A stretch of 64,000 nucleotides of DNA from Ooceraea biroi (taxonomy: Eukaryota; Arthropoda; Insecta; Hymenoptera; Formicidae): NCBI RefSeq assembly GCF_003672135.1, contig NC_039514.1, positions 7,863,787 to 7,927,786 of the forward strand. Reading direction: 5' to 3'. Shown one piece after another: positions 50,311 through 63,474 of this stretch (the first letter of the stretch is position 1; each line of letters opens with the position of its first letter). Below the pieces are notes generated by a model. The model saw nothing but the letters and a program-made list of their open reading frames with translations. It was not told the DNA's origin and did no database searches. The position numbers were made by a program, and so were the translations under genes.

Positions 50311-50680
50311 TATTTCTGATTTAAAGGTAAAATTCCATCAAATATACTCTTTCGTAAACGTATATGATATCGTAAAATTATGCTCTATTCATTAAACTTT
50401 TTTGTTAATAACTTTTAACAAACAACGAGCGACGGGTGAAACCTAGTGCGGGTTATTCGGGAAGGTGACTTTTGTAATATATGTCAAACTCAAGTCCTTG
50501 CTTCGCGTGGACAGTTGAAAATTCGTGCAAAATCATCAAACTTCTTTTGTTAATAACTTTTTAATAAACAATGAGCGACGACTAAAATCTTTTGAAGGTC
50601 ACTCAGGAGGGTGACCTCTATAATATATGTCAAGGTCAAGGTCATCCGAGGTTGCTCCGTTAAACTAAATAATTACCCAT

Positions 50681-52705
50681 TCTGCTTAAAATATTATACG
50701 TATATTCAGATACGGTTTCATTTTAAGAAGAAAACAAGAGTGTACCAGATAGACATAAGTAAATATAGCAGCGCGGCAAAGAAAAAAAATATACAAGAAA
50801 AGAAACGTCCGTTTTATAATTACCTAAATGATAAATGTAAAACAAATTTGAAACAGTTTGAAGGGTAACAAACATTCCACGTAGAAAGAAATTGCGTACA
50901 AATGTAACGCATTACAATATGTTAAATGAACGCGCCAGCGAAACGTCTATTTTTTTTCTTTCTCATGCAATTTAGCAGCATTACGTACGATTATCTGGTT
51001 TGGCAAAATATTAAAATGTATGTTTGTATTTTGACCGATTAAACCGTGATTCAAATATTAAAGCATAATTTAAAGCACCTCATTAATTTCCCTGCTTTTG
51101 AACTTGTTAAAATACAGCTGACCTGTTTTGACAAAATTCCATCATCATGTTTGTTTCTCGATTGCTATCAGAGTTTCGTTTGACTCGATGAAAATTTCTA
51201 ATATCCAGGACCGACGATACCATACCGAGGTTCCATCTCCGCGACAACGAAATCCGAAGCGCGGACCAAGTTTTACAAGGATGCGCTCGATATCGGCTGT
51301 GCCGTTGCATGCAAAATTCTTCTCCGAGCAGAAAGCTCTCGAGAGCTTCATAGTTTCCAAGAGCAGCGACGAGTGGTGATAAGTGGCGTACTTAACTTGA
51401 CAGTGGAGATAGTTTCAACTTCTCCGGTCGTCCGGTCGTCGAATGCCGACGTTCCGAAAGCACTAAACCCTTTCGATTCGACGATGCAATGAAACCGAAA
51501 AATAAGCCGTATGCATCGAACACGTGCAGGTAATTCTTCAGATTGTACCGTTGACTACGGGACATCTATTACAATTATAAAGTTGTGCCTGGCGTGACTT
51601 TAGTTTTCCTTGACTCGTTCCCCATGACGTACAATATACTTTTGCATCTTATCACCGTTTTCGCATAATGCGTTTTGTTTATCATAGACGCGTAGAGCGG
51701 TTGATGCGCGCGGAGAGTTGACACGATTGACACGTGGATCAAAATTCAAAATCAGATTTTTCCGCTCTGGGAAGGAATCCCTTTAGTTTTCTCTTTGAGG
51801 TGTAAACGTCAGCCTTTAGAGTCCCGTGAGATTTTCCGCCAGTAGGAAAGTGCCGCTCTTCGATCCGATAACCATGTTTTCCCAAATCCTTCGGTTCCTC
51901 TAAGAAGACGGTGCGATTGTTCGACTATGTACGTGGCAACTGGATCAGTGGCGAGTACGGGTAGTGGGATAGAAGTAGAGGCGGTAGCGGCACACCAGTA
52001 GTAGTAGTCGACGAAGGAGGATACTAGGCGGAGAGAAGACGAGATGGGCTCGAAATTGGTACAAACCGAATAATTCCGAGCGAAGCCTCACCTGAATCGT
52101 CTCCATCGAGACGAGCAACGATGCTTGCATTATCGACGGGACTCTGCGAATTCAGAGCTGAGGGATTCTGCCCGAGTAAAGTAAGCATACCGGGTGTACG
52201 TTTGCCCACCGCACACAGAACACAGAGAGAACAGGAAAGCGAGAAAGAGAAAGAGAAAAGGGCAACCCGCGCGTATACACTTTTTATCCTCTCCAAAGAA
52301 TCGCTAAACCCCTGCTTAACGACGAGCGACTCGGTAGACTTTTAAATTTCATACACTTTTTCCTTTCCGTACGTTTTCTTCTCCCCTGAGAAGAGATCGC
52401 GTCCGGTGTTCCTTTTCCGCCCTTTTTCTCCCGCGGGTAATCCATACTGGATTAGCCGCGACCCCTAAGAGCAAATGAGTTTAATGTCTGGCGTCGTTTC
52501 TGCGGTCGTTAACGAGGATTACGTTAATTCGTCTTGCTCTATATCTGTTATGATAAACAACCGCACCAAACCGCGGCATGAATAATGTCGCGTTTATGGG
52601 GAAAAAACCGAAAAACCGAAGGGTTCTCTCGAGTGTAGACATATTGCGTATTTATAAATAATTTCATGTCTTCTTTTTACACATCTATACTATCTATATA
52701 CGCGA

Positions 52706-52706
<1 letters not shown>
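50681..52706. other. No gene or repeat recognised
   Basis: Short overlapping frames only. Confidence 0.45.

Positions 52707-52740
<34 letters not shown>
52707..52740. repeat. (TA)n microsatellite, left of the nested element
   Basis: An uninterrupted TA run that ends at the transposon's left terminus. The matching run at 53498-53537 is its other half. Confidence 0.95.
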
Positions 52741-52743
<3 letters not shown>

Positions 52744-53494
52744 GGTGTCCCGGGTTTTAACCGACAAACTGCGGGAACATATTCTACTAGTGGAAATAAG
52801 AAAAAATTCTTTCCCCAGCGGATTTTTTCACAAAAATATAAATTATAAATAAGAAAAAATTCTTTCCCCAACGGATTTTTTCACAAAAATATAAATTATC
52901 TACGCAATGATTTAGTGACGTATTTCAAAATGTTGTCCTTGCACATCGATACAAGCTAGACATCGACGTAGTACAGAATTTGTTACGGTACGACATTCCT
53001 GAAAATTTTGTTGCATCTCAGTAACTGAATTAGTAATTCGTTGCTTTAAATCTATCTGGTACTCTCCTGTTAGGAAATCTACGTTAATACTCTCGTACGG
53101 CAGCTCGTGCATTTCCGTCACAGAATCCGTACACGAAATGAATATCGGTGTATTCCTCATTTGAAAACACTTTTGGCATTCTGATAGTGTAATTGCTAGT
53201 AATTGCTAGTTGACACGACGATTGAAATCTAACGGCTACTGTTGTGAAAGTAACAATCATACTGAATCGTTTCAACATAGTGAACATGAATACATGTGAA
53301 TACACGTAACATAAACATCTTCGACCTTGCAAATTCTACACTATGTTCCGTTGTTACTTATCTCATATTTCTTTTCAATATTGGTTTATAACTTTGTAAT
53401 AAAGCATTTCTAAGCAAACTCGATATAAGAATTTTTTCTTATTTCCACTAGTAGAATATGCTCCCGCAGTTTGTCGGTTAAAACCCGGGACACC

Positions 53495-53497
<3 letters not shown>
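52741..53497 (-). mobile_element. Tc1/mariner-type deletion derivative, copy 2, rearranged left arm
   Basis: The same family as 4927-5687, with identical outer 20 bp and a nearly identical interior. It sits inside a TA microsatellite, which is expected for an element that targets TA. The right 150 bp TIR is intact. The left arm diverges after about 66 bp, and a 53 bp block (from 52794 and again from 52847) is tandemly duplicated. The arms are therefore unequal. Confidence 0.85.
52912..53332 (-). pseudogene. Transposase remnant in copy 2
   Basis: The same N-terminal helix-turn-helix fragment (FSNEEYTDIHFVYGFCDGNA) and C-terminal fragment (CLACIDVQGQHFE) as in the 4927 element, again without the catalytic core. 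It shares the same internal deletion, so that deletion happened before the copies spread. Confidence 0.65.

Positions 53498-53537
<40 letters not shown>
53498..53537. repeat. (TA)n microsatellite, right of the nested element
   Basis: Continuation of the TA run at 52707-52740, split by the transposon. Confidence 0.95.
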
Positions 53538-53540
<3 letters not shown>

Positions 53541-56500
53541 TACGGTTTTCAAAAGTCTATCCATGCATTGGTTGACCAATTTTATTCCGAATAAAAATAA
53601 TCAGTTTTAGCACGTACGATCAATAATTGATGACTGCGTTAGTCTTGTTATTTTTCAGGCATACCGTGTGTAGAATATGTACATGCACGAGGTATGTACA
53701 CGCGAGATCCACAGGAGAACAGCGATCAATATCTATATGAAAACTAGACAGGAAACGTATTACGCAAGTTGGACGCTTTTAGATTATGTAGTTGGAAACT
53801 GCGTGTGAGTAAAAGAGACGTGGGAGCACATGAAAGCTTTGCGAGAGAATGATACATCAATGTGCCGGTCAACTGAGCTCTTCGCGGGACGTATCTGCGT
53901 CGAATTGATGAATCACTGTGTAGCGAGTAATAAGAATCGAAAAGTAAGTCTCCAAATGGGATCGTTGCATTCGCGTTTCCTCTCGTGAAAGATTCGGCGC
54001 TAAAGAGTCGCGCGCATCGTCTCGCTAGTCATATATTTCGAATTATTTTTATTAAATCAAGACAATTATTCTGAAAGCCACGAGGGCCCGAGTGGCTCGA
54101 TCCCAAGAAATGAGAATTTTCCTCCAATGAAGACGAACGTGACGGCGTATTGTCATTTGAAGGAGCGAGCGGCTAGATAACAGCCCGTCAGAATTAATTA
54201 ATTTCACCGGCGCTTTTCTCTGGCTGCAACCTCCGTTTCTTTCAGCGTCGTCAGCTCTCCCCGGTCGCAAAGTACGACGCTACCGCATCTACGACGAGTT
54301 CTCCAAGCCATCCTCGCCGATTCGTCGGGCAAAGATTTTCCCCCGAGGTTTTCCCTCCGTGAAAATCGCGACGAACCGCGAAAAAGCGTGTCCGCCCGAG
54401 CGAGGTGATCGCGATAACTCCGTCGGGGTGCTCGACGACACGAGAGAAAATTCCCGTGAGATGATTTTAAAAAGTGGGCCGTACCAGCGGTCGTAGATAA
54501 AGAAAACTACAAGGAAATAAAAGAAAGGAGATAGATGGAAAGGGCTGACTAGGAAGGTCGGGCAGGAGCGGAGCTGGTGGGGAAAAAGAGAGAGAGAGAG
54601 AGGGAAGAGAGCGGAATAAAATTTGCATCGCAAAATCCTACCGTTTACCCCATCCCCCATCTCCCACTGCCGACCACCCTCTTTCACTCGGTGAAGATAG
54701 AGCGTCGAGCTATCCGTATATATGAGAGGGGGGTAATGACGGTACTCGGTATCCCGTGAAGAAAAGGAAGAGCGTCCATTTTGGACCAGCAGTACTCGCT
54801 TCTCTGCATCGTCGATCCTGTTTTGTGTCCTGCGTATAGGCATATTTGTTTTGCACGGACCATCGAAAGTATCGAGTGCACATAAAGGACCGGTCGGTTC
54901 CTCCTTCTTCCTAGTGCACTTCGTAAAACTCAACCCCCTCGCAATCTCTCGCTTGTTCCTGTCTTCAACTACGGGGCTACAGTTTATCCAAGTTAAAAGA
55001 TAATTTTTCAGGTTTGAACGGTACGCATAAATCATTTAATACTCTCGCGTATCATGATGTGGTCCGCCGAGCTACCAGCGCCGTTCCAATATAACCGACG
55101 AATTTTTGTCACCTACTTTATCACCACTTGTTCGGCAATTCGGTCTCGCTTACTTTTACGGCGATTCGTCTTTCGTTTGTGCAAAGTGCCAATTTGCGCA
55201 AAGGATGCAATAATGCAGCGCTATTCCTTTTACCATGTTAACAAACAGGCAGCGTAACAGTTTCTGATCACTAACAAGGATACGAACTACTGGAAATGTA
55301 TACAGCCGTTCGGTGCGATTGAAAATTGAAGGCTTTGGCTCGAAAGAAAAGGAGATTCTCATTTTATCCTACATTCAGTCTGCATGTTAAAGAGACGTTT
55401 AAAATGTAAATATCATTGGCGCGATGTATCGCTGTACAAGTCACGTCGTGTATATCTTCAGATATACGCCGAGACGAAACTTTAGTGCCGGATATAACTT
55501 TCCGCCGTGAATAAATCTCGGTCTCATCATAACATTCGCGCGCGTAACACGATACGTCGAGAATTTCTCATCTTATTTACATCGCGAGTACGATCGGCCG
55601 TGAACGTGCCGTACAGTCTCGTATCTAATTTTCTTTATTTCTCCCTTTAGGCGAATTTTGTAAAATCACGCAACCGTGCTACAATAGCCCCACGAGCGAG
55701 AAAACGGAGCGAACGTTATTGCGATGTCGTGGCCTCGGGGTGCACGTAATGCGATCTCTCCGGACATTGCTCGTTAGTGATCGATAATTATAAATAATTA
55801 GTGAGGCGAGATGTGCCTCCTCCGGCGGTTGTTGCCTCGGTAAGAGCTCAGTATAACCGTAGATGTACTTTATCTTGAAAAAGAGGTATGCTCGCGCGCG
55901 AGAGGCATTAACGATCCTCACGTGCCGAGAGGGCCACTCATTTCTCAGTATTGTGTCACTCCCAGTTTAAAACGCGTCACCATTATCCAGCTTGTTACTT
56001 GTGTGTGTAACTTAAAGCCAGAGCTTTATCCATTTCGTGTGTAATACGTATACTCGCCGAGTTTTGCTTGGTTTCGCTAAAAGGTGCAACGTGGTCCGAT
56101 GACTTTCCATTCTCGAGCTCTCCATCGAGTATTCAAAGCAACCTATCCAGAGTTCCATTACAGGTTTCGGTGCATACGTATTGTCGTATCTTGCAAAAGT
56201 TCGTATCAACATACCGAGCGCGACACTTGTTCCTGACGGCTCTAGGGTCGTTCATATCCTGTGTTCATGCTTGGACGCGGCATGAGAAAATACACACAGA
56301 GTCCTTACGAAAAGAATGTCGGTATTATCGCTCACGCGATTCGATGTCAGGTTTTCAAAGAGATTTCCTGACGACAGCGCGGTACACCCAGCCTGCCTAG
56401 TGCTGTTAGATACCTCAATCGGGAAACGCGCGATTGCGCGAACGCACTCGACGCATTCAAATGCGCTGATATGCACCGGGTGCGTTCACCGGGTAGTTAT

Positions 56501-56691
56501 TTCCCGAAACGTTGGAAACGTTGCCAGATTGAACTAACGCTTAAATTAATAATACTAACGCTAACGGGGGAAAAATAATTTCGCCTCCGGGAGGTGTGAA
56601 TAATGCATGAGGCGTGACGTGAAATCCGTGCGGCGTTGCAATTGCAATTGCAGCATATGGAAGGCGCGTACTTATGCGATATCCCATACGT
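53538..56691. other. No gene recognised; contains the longest open frame of the window
   Basis: A minus-strand frame at 54289-55035 is open for 248 codons. It is rich in Ser, Arg, Leu and Phe, runs through a GA-repeat (Ser/Leu alternation) and has no recognisable motif. Third-position composition is not biased like the 32.7 kb stretch. I think it is fortuitous but record it for its length. Confidence 0.35.
54582..54606. repeat. (GA)n microsatellite
   Basis: About ten GA units followed by purine-rich sequence. Confidence 0.9.
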
Positions 56692-56728
56692 GTACGTACC
56701 GTATACCGCGCGTGTACACGGTACGTAC
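56692..56728. repeat. Perfect 11 bp hairpin next to an N gap
   Basis: GTACGTACCGT (56692-56702) and its inverse ACGGTACGTAC (56718-56728) enclose a 15-base loop rich in alternating purine-pyrimidine (GCGCGTGTAC). The assembly breaks three bases later. Confidence 0.85.
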
Positions 56729-56731
56729 GCT

Positions 56732-56831
56732 NNNNNNNNNNNNNNNNNNNNNNNNNNNNNNNNNNNNNNNNNNNNNNNNNNNNNNNNNNNNNNNNNNNNN
56801 NNNNNNNNNNNNNNNNNNNNNNNNNNNNNNN
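56732..56831. other. Assembly gap (100 N)
   Basis: Exactly 100 N, directly after a hairpin-forming sequence. The real size is unknown. Confidence 0.97.
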
Positions 56832-57770
56832 AAAACAGTAAATTGAAGAATGAAGCGAAGGCGAAAAGTTGAAACGACTTGTGTGCTTGTATCGTACATG
56901 ACGGCTGGAGAACGAAAGAGGAAGAGAATCACTGCATCCAATTAATGAGCTGTCTCTTTCCCATTTTCTGGCCAGCTATACTTTCCTCTTTCTTTATTCG
57001 TGCCTTACGTAATAAGTCCTTTCTGAGATTTCTGTCTGGTCGGATAAGCCGAGAGAGTGTGCAAAACGGAAGCAAGGATAAGTCCATTGCGAATGCGTAA
57101 GCGAATTACGGAAGTTCTTTGCCGGCACGAGACGAGAGTCGGCTAGAGCGACGGAACCAGAGGGAGGAAAGAGAGAGTATCTCCTTTCAGCGTTTTCCCG
57201 TTTCGTGGATGCTCTATGGACATTGCTAAGCTGAAACACGGTTTCTGAGACTAATGGAAATGCATTAATTTATCGCAATATCGTGAATGGAAACTTATTC
57301 GCACGCTGCTTAGTAGATTGTAACAATCTTGTTACGTGAATGGATGAATGCTTGACCCGTCTGAAATCAAAATCGAGTTTACGTGCGCGCCCGCTCGAAC
57401 GAGTAGAAATTACATATCAAGAACATGTAAAGAAAGCATCGCTTTAAAGTCGAATAAAGACGAATGACGGTTGTCCGTGTTATCGGAAAGAAAAAGAAAA
57501 GTAGATATCCGCGTGAACTCTTATAGAAACTATTTGTCAATTCACAGTTGCAAATTTTTGACATTTATCACATTCTGTGTCATCATCGACCACATGCATC
57601 TCACATACGTTGTACTATACTGTGCCTCGTAGGGACACTCTTTTTTTCTCCTGTTATAAATTGCAATCAATCTCCAAGTAAATAGATTCGGGCGACAGAA
57701 CCGTGATTAAAATTGATTCCACGGATAGCATACTTTATAAGAGACTACTTCTTTCATCGCGCTATCCGGC

Positions 57771-57805
57771 CGACGAGAACGAGAACGAGGACGAGGACGA
57801 GAACG
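57771..57805. repeat. (GAGAAC/GAGGAC)n short repeat
   Basis: Six-base units, about five to six in a row. Confidence 0.85.
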
Positions 57806-60800
57806 ATCACGCGGGATTCAAATAGAAATATATATATCGCCACGTATCGAACGACCCACCGATGTCGGTCCAATCAACCCGCGGACCGAGGGATTACATG
57901 TCTACGAGGGAATTCGTCGCGGGAATCTCGCGCGCGAACCGTTCGCTCCGATATATCGGTTGACCTGTTATTATCAGAAATAATAAGCTCACAGCTGACC
58001 GGCGGTTCGCCCGTGGGAATCACCCTATTGGACACTCGATGACGATCCTCCCTTGCGACCGCAAATACGGACAGCACGGCAGGAGAGCACTTGACCGACT
58101 TTTCCAATTGGCCCTGCTAAACTTATCCGATCGGACAGCGGTCCAGCCCTTGCACACTTCTCTACGCAGACCAATAATATTTCGTGGGACGTGATGATCG
58201 TAGAAGTGCCTCCGGGGGGATGCAGCGATCCACGGAAGGCACGCGGGGCGCGCCTTCTTCCCGGGATAGATGGATGAGAAAGCGAAAAGGTGCGACTATG
58301 CCTTCCCCATATACGTGTGCGGAATTCCCTGCGGACTTTATAATTACCTTCGACTAATGTTGTGGAGATACGTGTGCGCGCGTACGTCACATTATTACGT
58401 AAATAGGAAACCTCATGAAACATTTCGAAAAATTAAATCTTGAATTCGCGATTGGTTACGATGTTATCTCGCAAGAGTGCATCTTTTGTTCTGCCTACCC
58501 CTTGCCGCGGTACGTTATTACGTTGCCCAACAACCTAGGAAAGTCTTCTTGCGTGTATTCTTGCCGCCTAAGATGTGCACAAATTTTCATTGTGCACGTA
58601 CTCAAGTGGATCTTTCCGCTGCGCACTGCACTAGTACGATGTGAGCAAAATATCGAGGAGTTCAATACAAATCCGTTTCGTGACGAATAGACGTTCCGCT
58701 TCGACGGATCGAACAACTGGGGTGAAACGCGCTCGTAATATCGCCTTAGAGTCAAAGCGAGAAGAGTAGGCGGATATCGCGCAAGATTTTAACGACTCCA
58801 ACGTTAAGCTAAGCCATAATCGTCTTATTTCCGTGTTAAATCTCTCCTCTCCTCTGGTCCTTATGCTCCGGGAGGTGCCGCGAATACCAAGCGGATGATA
58901 TGACTGGCACCATTGTTTCGAGCTTACACCCTCAGCTATAATACATGGTCATAAGCCGCCACGCCGTTCCGCGCGGTGGTGCGAAACACGCGAATTAAAA
59001 GGCGTTTTCTCGAGACGAGCTAATGTAATCGTCGAAAACAAAGGTATGCCAGATGTCTTAAACCCCATTTATTCTTCATTGATTTTATTGAATATTGAAA
59101 AAGAAATGGAAACACGCGCGACTCATTATGATTTTATGAAACGATTTTGTTTCTTACTTGGATGCAAATTACCGGAGAAATTTGCCGTAAGATGCGCCAA
59201 CGTGGTGCATATTCAGTTTCGCATAGATTAGACGTACTTTCGTGATCGCATCAGGCTCTCCGGACAACGAGAGCCTCTCTCTCTCTATTATATATCTCGC
59301 TCGCTCGCTTTTGATTTTAAGCGAGAAAGGCACGATATCAAATGACAAGTGCGCTCTTGTACAAACTATAGAGTCTCACGTAAGAGACACGGTGGATCTC
59401 GTTGCGCTATTAAGACATCTTGGCACTTGCGTCATCCTGGCGTCTTATAATTAGCAGAGCAACGTTGCTGCAACCAGACACAATATACGACGTAAACGCG
59501 GAACTTGTTACGTGTATCTTAGCAATTTTTTCAAATACGCAAACATAACATGACTTACGGATTAAATTAATTCTGAATTATTTATTTGCTTCTTCCGCGC
59601 AGAATATTATCGTGCTTGCACGATTGCTGCATTTTATTCCTTCCTATGAAAATTACGTCCGATAAACATATTTACGAACAAATTCTTGTCTCGCGTTACA
59701 GGGAAAAATCTTTCTACGAAACGCCAAAAATTCGGGAATTCGGGAAATCACAGCGAAACGATAGCAGGTGCTCCTTATAAAGCAGAAAACAATCGCGCCT
59801 TCCACTTTCTCCGAAGAAACCGAAACGGTTACGAGGGCTCGCGAGAGCAAATGCAGCTACGGGATTCTCCCACGATCTCGCGCGATCTACCGTGTCGGTG
59901 TAGTAGCCGGCGCGGTACCGAGATCGAAATCGTCGATCGCCCAAGGTAATCCGGGAATGATTCCGGTAGCATTCTACGAGTATACGCCCGTGTAGGTCGT
60001 TCACCGCCGATCGTGCTGATTCCTTCTCGGGGATTTCCCTCCGGGGTATAATCCTCGATCGACCTCCCGACCGTGGATGTCTGCCGGCCGATTATTAGGT
60101 CGTCCCGGAGGCTTGCGATCTACGAGCGGATTCGTTCGTTCGTTCACTCGTCCGGTGTTTCTCCTCTGACCGCTTTATGCGCGCCGACGTAAAGTTTCGC
60201 GCGCTTGCCGAGCATCGCCAAGCCGAGCACCGAGTAAAGTGCTACTGAGGGAATGCGGAAGCTCCTTCTCCTGCCGAATATCGTCTCTATCTGGTTTTCG
60301 CCGCAATCTCTTTGCAGCACCAATACCGAACGTATATACAAGTGCATATCTTCAGAAGTACTTTGCAACGACGTACGATCATCGAAAGTAAAGTAGTCGA
60401 CGCGCGTTGTCGTTTAATTTGTCGTTAAATAGCTGCACGGAGTAAAACGATAAGTTGGTACGCCTACACTGCATAAGCCATTAAACAGCGGCAACTTGCG
60501 AGATACATTCAAGCTTTAAATCCAGAAAATATGTACCACCTGATAGTGGTGGACTCGCTAACAGTGTGGCTTGTAGATTACACAGCTTTTGGCAGCGCGT
60601 GAGCTTTCACCACGAAGCAATCCGAAGCAAGCGATGCATATCCCGTGGATACACCAGCCTCTCGCGTTCTCTCGCCAACACTTTCCGGCTGGCTTGCCGG
60701 TAATAGTACATTTTGCTGGTGTGACGATTAAAATTAGAAAGAATCCGAAAAACCAATGAAGAATCGAATGTAAATTCAGCTGGATCTGGTTCGCAACACG

Positions 60801-62851
60801 GTCGTATGCTCGGATTCGCGTTCGAGATCAAACTACGTACCGACGTAATCGTGTAACGTTGATTTCCGCGGCGTAACGGAATGCAAACGTGTACAGGTGT
60901 ATAGGATAAAAATGAAAGGTTTGCGCAGCTACGTGATCCATTTGATCCATCCGTGTGTTGATTTATTTGTGTTTGGAATGAAAGCATTTCCGACGATAAA
61001 ATAAAATTCCACGATAAAGTACATATCGCGGATGCATCGTACACGCGTAGCAACAGCAGTAAATTTTCGCGACGACAATCACGCGATAATTCATCCGCGC
61101 GAGCGAGAGGCTATCTGTCGTGGCGCGTGGTGCGTTCAAACGGCTTCGTTCCGCATACGCATACTCCGTACGGCCTTTACGCTCGATTCGAGACTTGCCT
61201 CCTTCGCGAAGAAATCGAAATGTCAAGGTACCAATGCGTTTTACCGCGCGGCCGCTTACCGGGCATTACCGAGTCCAGCCTTGCCCTCGACTCGGTGCTC
61301 GTTAGGCTAATTACTTGTAAGCACGGAGCTGCCGCGGCCGTAACGAAGCAACCCCCGGCTGCTTCGAAACTTTCCGACGAGTAAAGGCACAGACCGGCGC
61401 GATATTATTCGGTTGACTCCTCGTCCACTTTTTCTCTTGGCCCCAAGAAAGACCGCAAGAAAGGGCTCCAAGAGACTTTCCACCCCCGTGCTACGCTTGT
61501 ATCGCGCAGCTTGCACTTGCACCGCCCCATACTTTATCGGTCTCGTTGCAATCTTCTTTGCTCGACCGACAATTTTCTCCGACCACCGCGAACGCCTTCT
61601 CCTCTCCGAACAACTTTTCATAAGAAGCAATTTCACGCGGGTAACTACCGTCAACGCGAATATCTACGTATTGGCTCGCCGCGGCACTCGTTCTCGTTGC
61701 TCGTGGTTTTCAGCAGCGCGTCGTCGCGTAATGCAATTTACCAGCGGGATAGCATAAGGTTTATCATTTTCGAATCGCTCTTCTCGTCTCTCGTTCTTTC
61801 TCCGCGTTCTCTCTCGAAAGAAATCCCTCGAATAGTCTGGGCGGCGCGAGACTACGCGCGCGTCATCGCGCGACGTAACCATCGCAACCACCGTGAGACA
61901 AAGCGTGATGAGATTTACAACGAGCACCACCGGGATACTTATTCGAGCATCCCATCGTACCGTTCGCTCGGGGCAAACTTAAGCGAATAGGCAGAATGCC
62001 TCCGTGCCGTGGCAGAGAATTATTGTACGCTACGGAGATGGAAGGTGGAGATCCGCTGAAGCGAAAGTTATTTTACTTGAGCGTAGGAGGCGCGTGACGT
62101 GTTTCGCCGATGCGGAGCGGAGCTGCATCGTGCAAACGCGCGTTACGAATACGCGCAGGGATTAATAATGCGGAATATCGAACTCGCGCTCTGCGATTCG
62201 TTCCTGTTTTTGATAACGTGCGAATTTCGCTATTTCCCTCGATGCTCCACATCGTGTTTCTCTTTATCGGCGTCTCGTTCGTCGGTATTATTATACATCC
62301 TCGAACTTGTACGAGTTCATAGCGAACGGCTGCGAAATTCCGCGCGCCATAATCATTTGCCGCAATTAAAAGTCTACGTCAGCCTCGCGATACTTATTGG
62401 AAAACGATCGTTAAATATCGAATATGAAACTCTATGCATTTTCACTGGCGATAAATGTTTTCGACGAAGCAATCAGCAGAATTTCGCCGGAGCAGGGTTT
62501 CGTCCGGAGCGTTACACGACGAAGGTGCTGGGTGCCGCTGTAAGCCGCGCTTATCGCCAGGGCAAACTTCAAAGTCATTTAATAGCGAAACTAATTACAG
62601 ACGATGTCTGAGCTACACTCGCTTGCATGGGCGAGCGGCTTCTGGATTAGCGTGACACGTGCCCCCGTGTCCCCTTCTGCGGGCGGCACGCAGCCCCGCG
62701 GATGATAACGGCAGCTTTCGAGAGTTTCCGAGGCCTGGAAATTGAAAAACTTGCCGTCGCAGTAGCAGTGACCGGGCCTTAATGCGCCAGGAAGTAGCTG
62801 TCGTGCACGAGTACATTCGTGACATCGATAATTCCGTCCTCTTCGTGGTGG

Positions 62852-62876
62852 TGCCGCCGCCGCCGCCCGCCGTCGC
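62852..62876. repeat. (CCG)n-rich run
   Basis: Short imperfect CCG repeat in CpG-rich sequence. Confidence 0.8.
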
Positions 62877-63193
62877 TACCGCCGCGTCACATCCCTCGAT
62901 CGCGGGAAAGTGCCGCGCTTCGAATACAAAAAGGTCTTGGGAATTTGAGCGATCAGAGAAACCAGTGTCCCGATATGGAACGATATCACGCAAGAGCCGT
63001 GTCGAGAGTATTTCAAAGCGCGTTTCAATATCTCGAGATACCTACGTACCTATACCTCGCGCGGCGCGAATCGCGACGTCGTCGCCGTCGACGCGGTAAC
63101 GTCGTAACATCTCGAGTAATAACGAGCGGTTGATCGTGCTCGGCATGTCCAGTCGCTCGCGGCAGATTGTTGATCCTTACTCTTATTCCTGTC

Positions 63194-63375
63194 TGTAAGG
63201 TCTGGAAAGATAGTCGAGACTGACAGGTCGTATAGAGGATCGGAATGAAAACAAGTTGATCACAACAGTGGGAGTATTGGCCGTACAGCCTAAGACCTAG
63301 GCGTGCGAACCAGGGATCCCGGAGAGTTCGAGTTCAAATCTAAGGCAGTCTCCTAGTTATTTTTCGCCTCTTACA
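63194..63375 (+). repeat. Left LTR of the TRIM
   Basis: 182 bp, TGTAAG to CTTACA. It would carry promoter and polyadenylation signals, but none could be pinpointed. Confidence 0.88.
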
Positions 63376-63474
63376 ATTCAGAAGTGGGATCAAATCCGCT
63401 ACCCCTCGAAGACAGTTGAGATTCATCCGCTACCCCTCGGAGAGGAGGGAGTTGAGAAGCAACTGGCCGGTAGT

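Larger units (their letters stand above)
49786..50680. mobile_element. Fold-back/MITE-like element with ~140 bp inverted arms
   Basis: The left arm (about 49786-49928) and right arm (about 50538-50680) are inverted copies that begin ATGG(A/G)TAATTATTTAG and include TGACCTTGACCTTGACAT. Between them lies a second inverted pair (50027-50310). A diverged extra copy of the right-arm sequence is at about 50394-50510 in direct orientation with the right arm. No coding capacity is visible. The target duplication could not be fixed. The layout suggests one inverted-repeat element nested in another. Confidence 0.75.
56832..63193. other. No gene recognised; CpG-rich
   Basis: A long stretch with many mutually overlapping frames on both strands (up to 170 codons near 62.1-62.6 kb), all without recognisable domains. 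High CpG content removes stop codons by chance. Simple repeats: GARGAC units at 57771-57805 and a CCG run at 62852-62876. No element ends were recognised. Confidence 0.4.

Noticed and set aside
54289..55035. 248-codon open frame on the minus strand
   Set aside because: Simple-composition protein running through a GA repeat, with no domain, no splice context and no codon bias. Length alone is not enough in this composition.
61032..62611. Cluster of frames of 85-170 codons on both strands
   Set aside because: Mutually overlapping, arginine-rich and without motifs. Explained by scarcity of stop codons in CpG-rich sequence.
63194..63375. tRNA-like B-box (GTTCGAGTTC) within the LTR
   Set aside because: No matching A-box at the right distance and no cloverleaf could be drawn, so neither a tRNA gene nor a SINE is supported.
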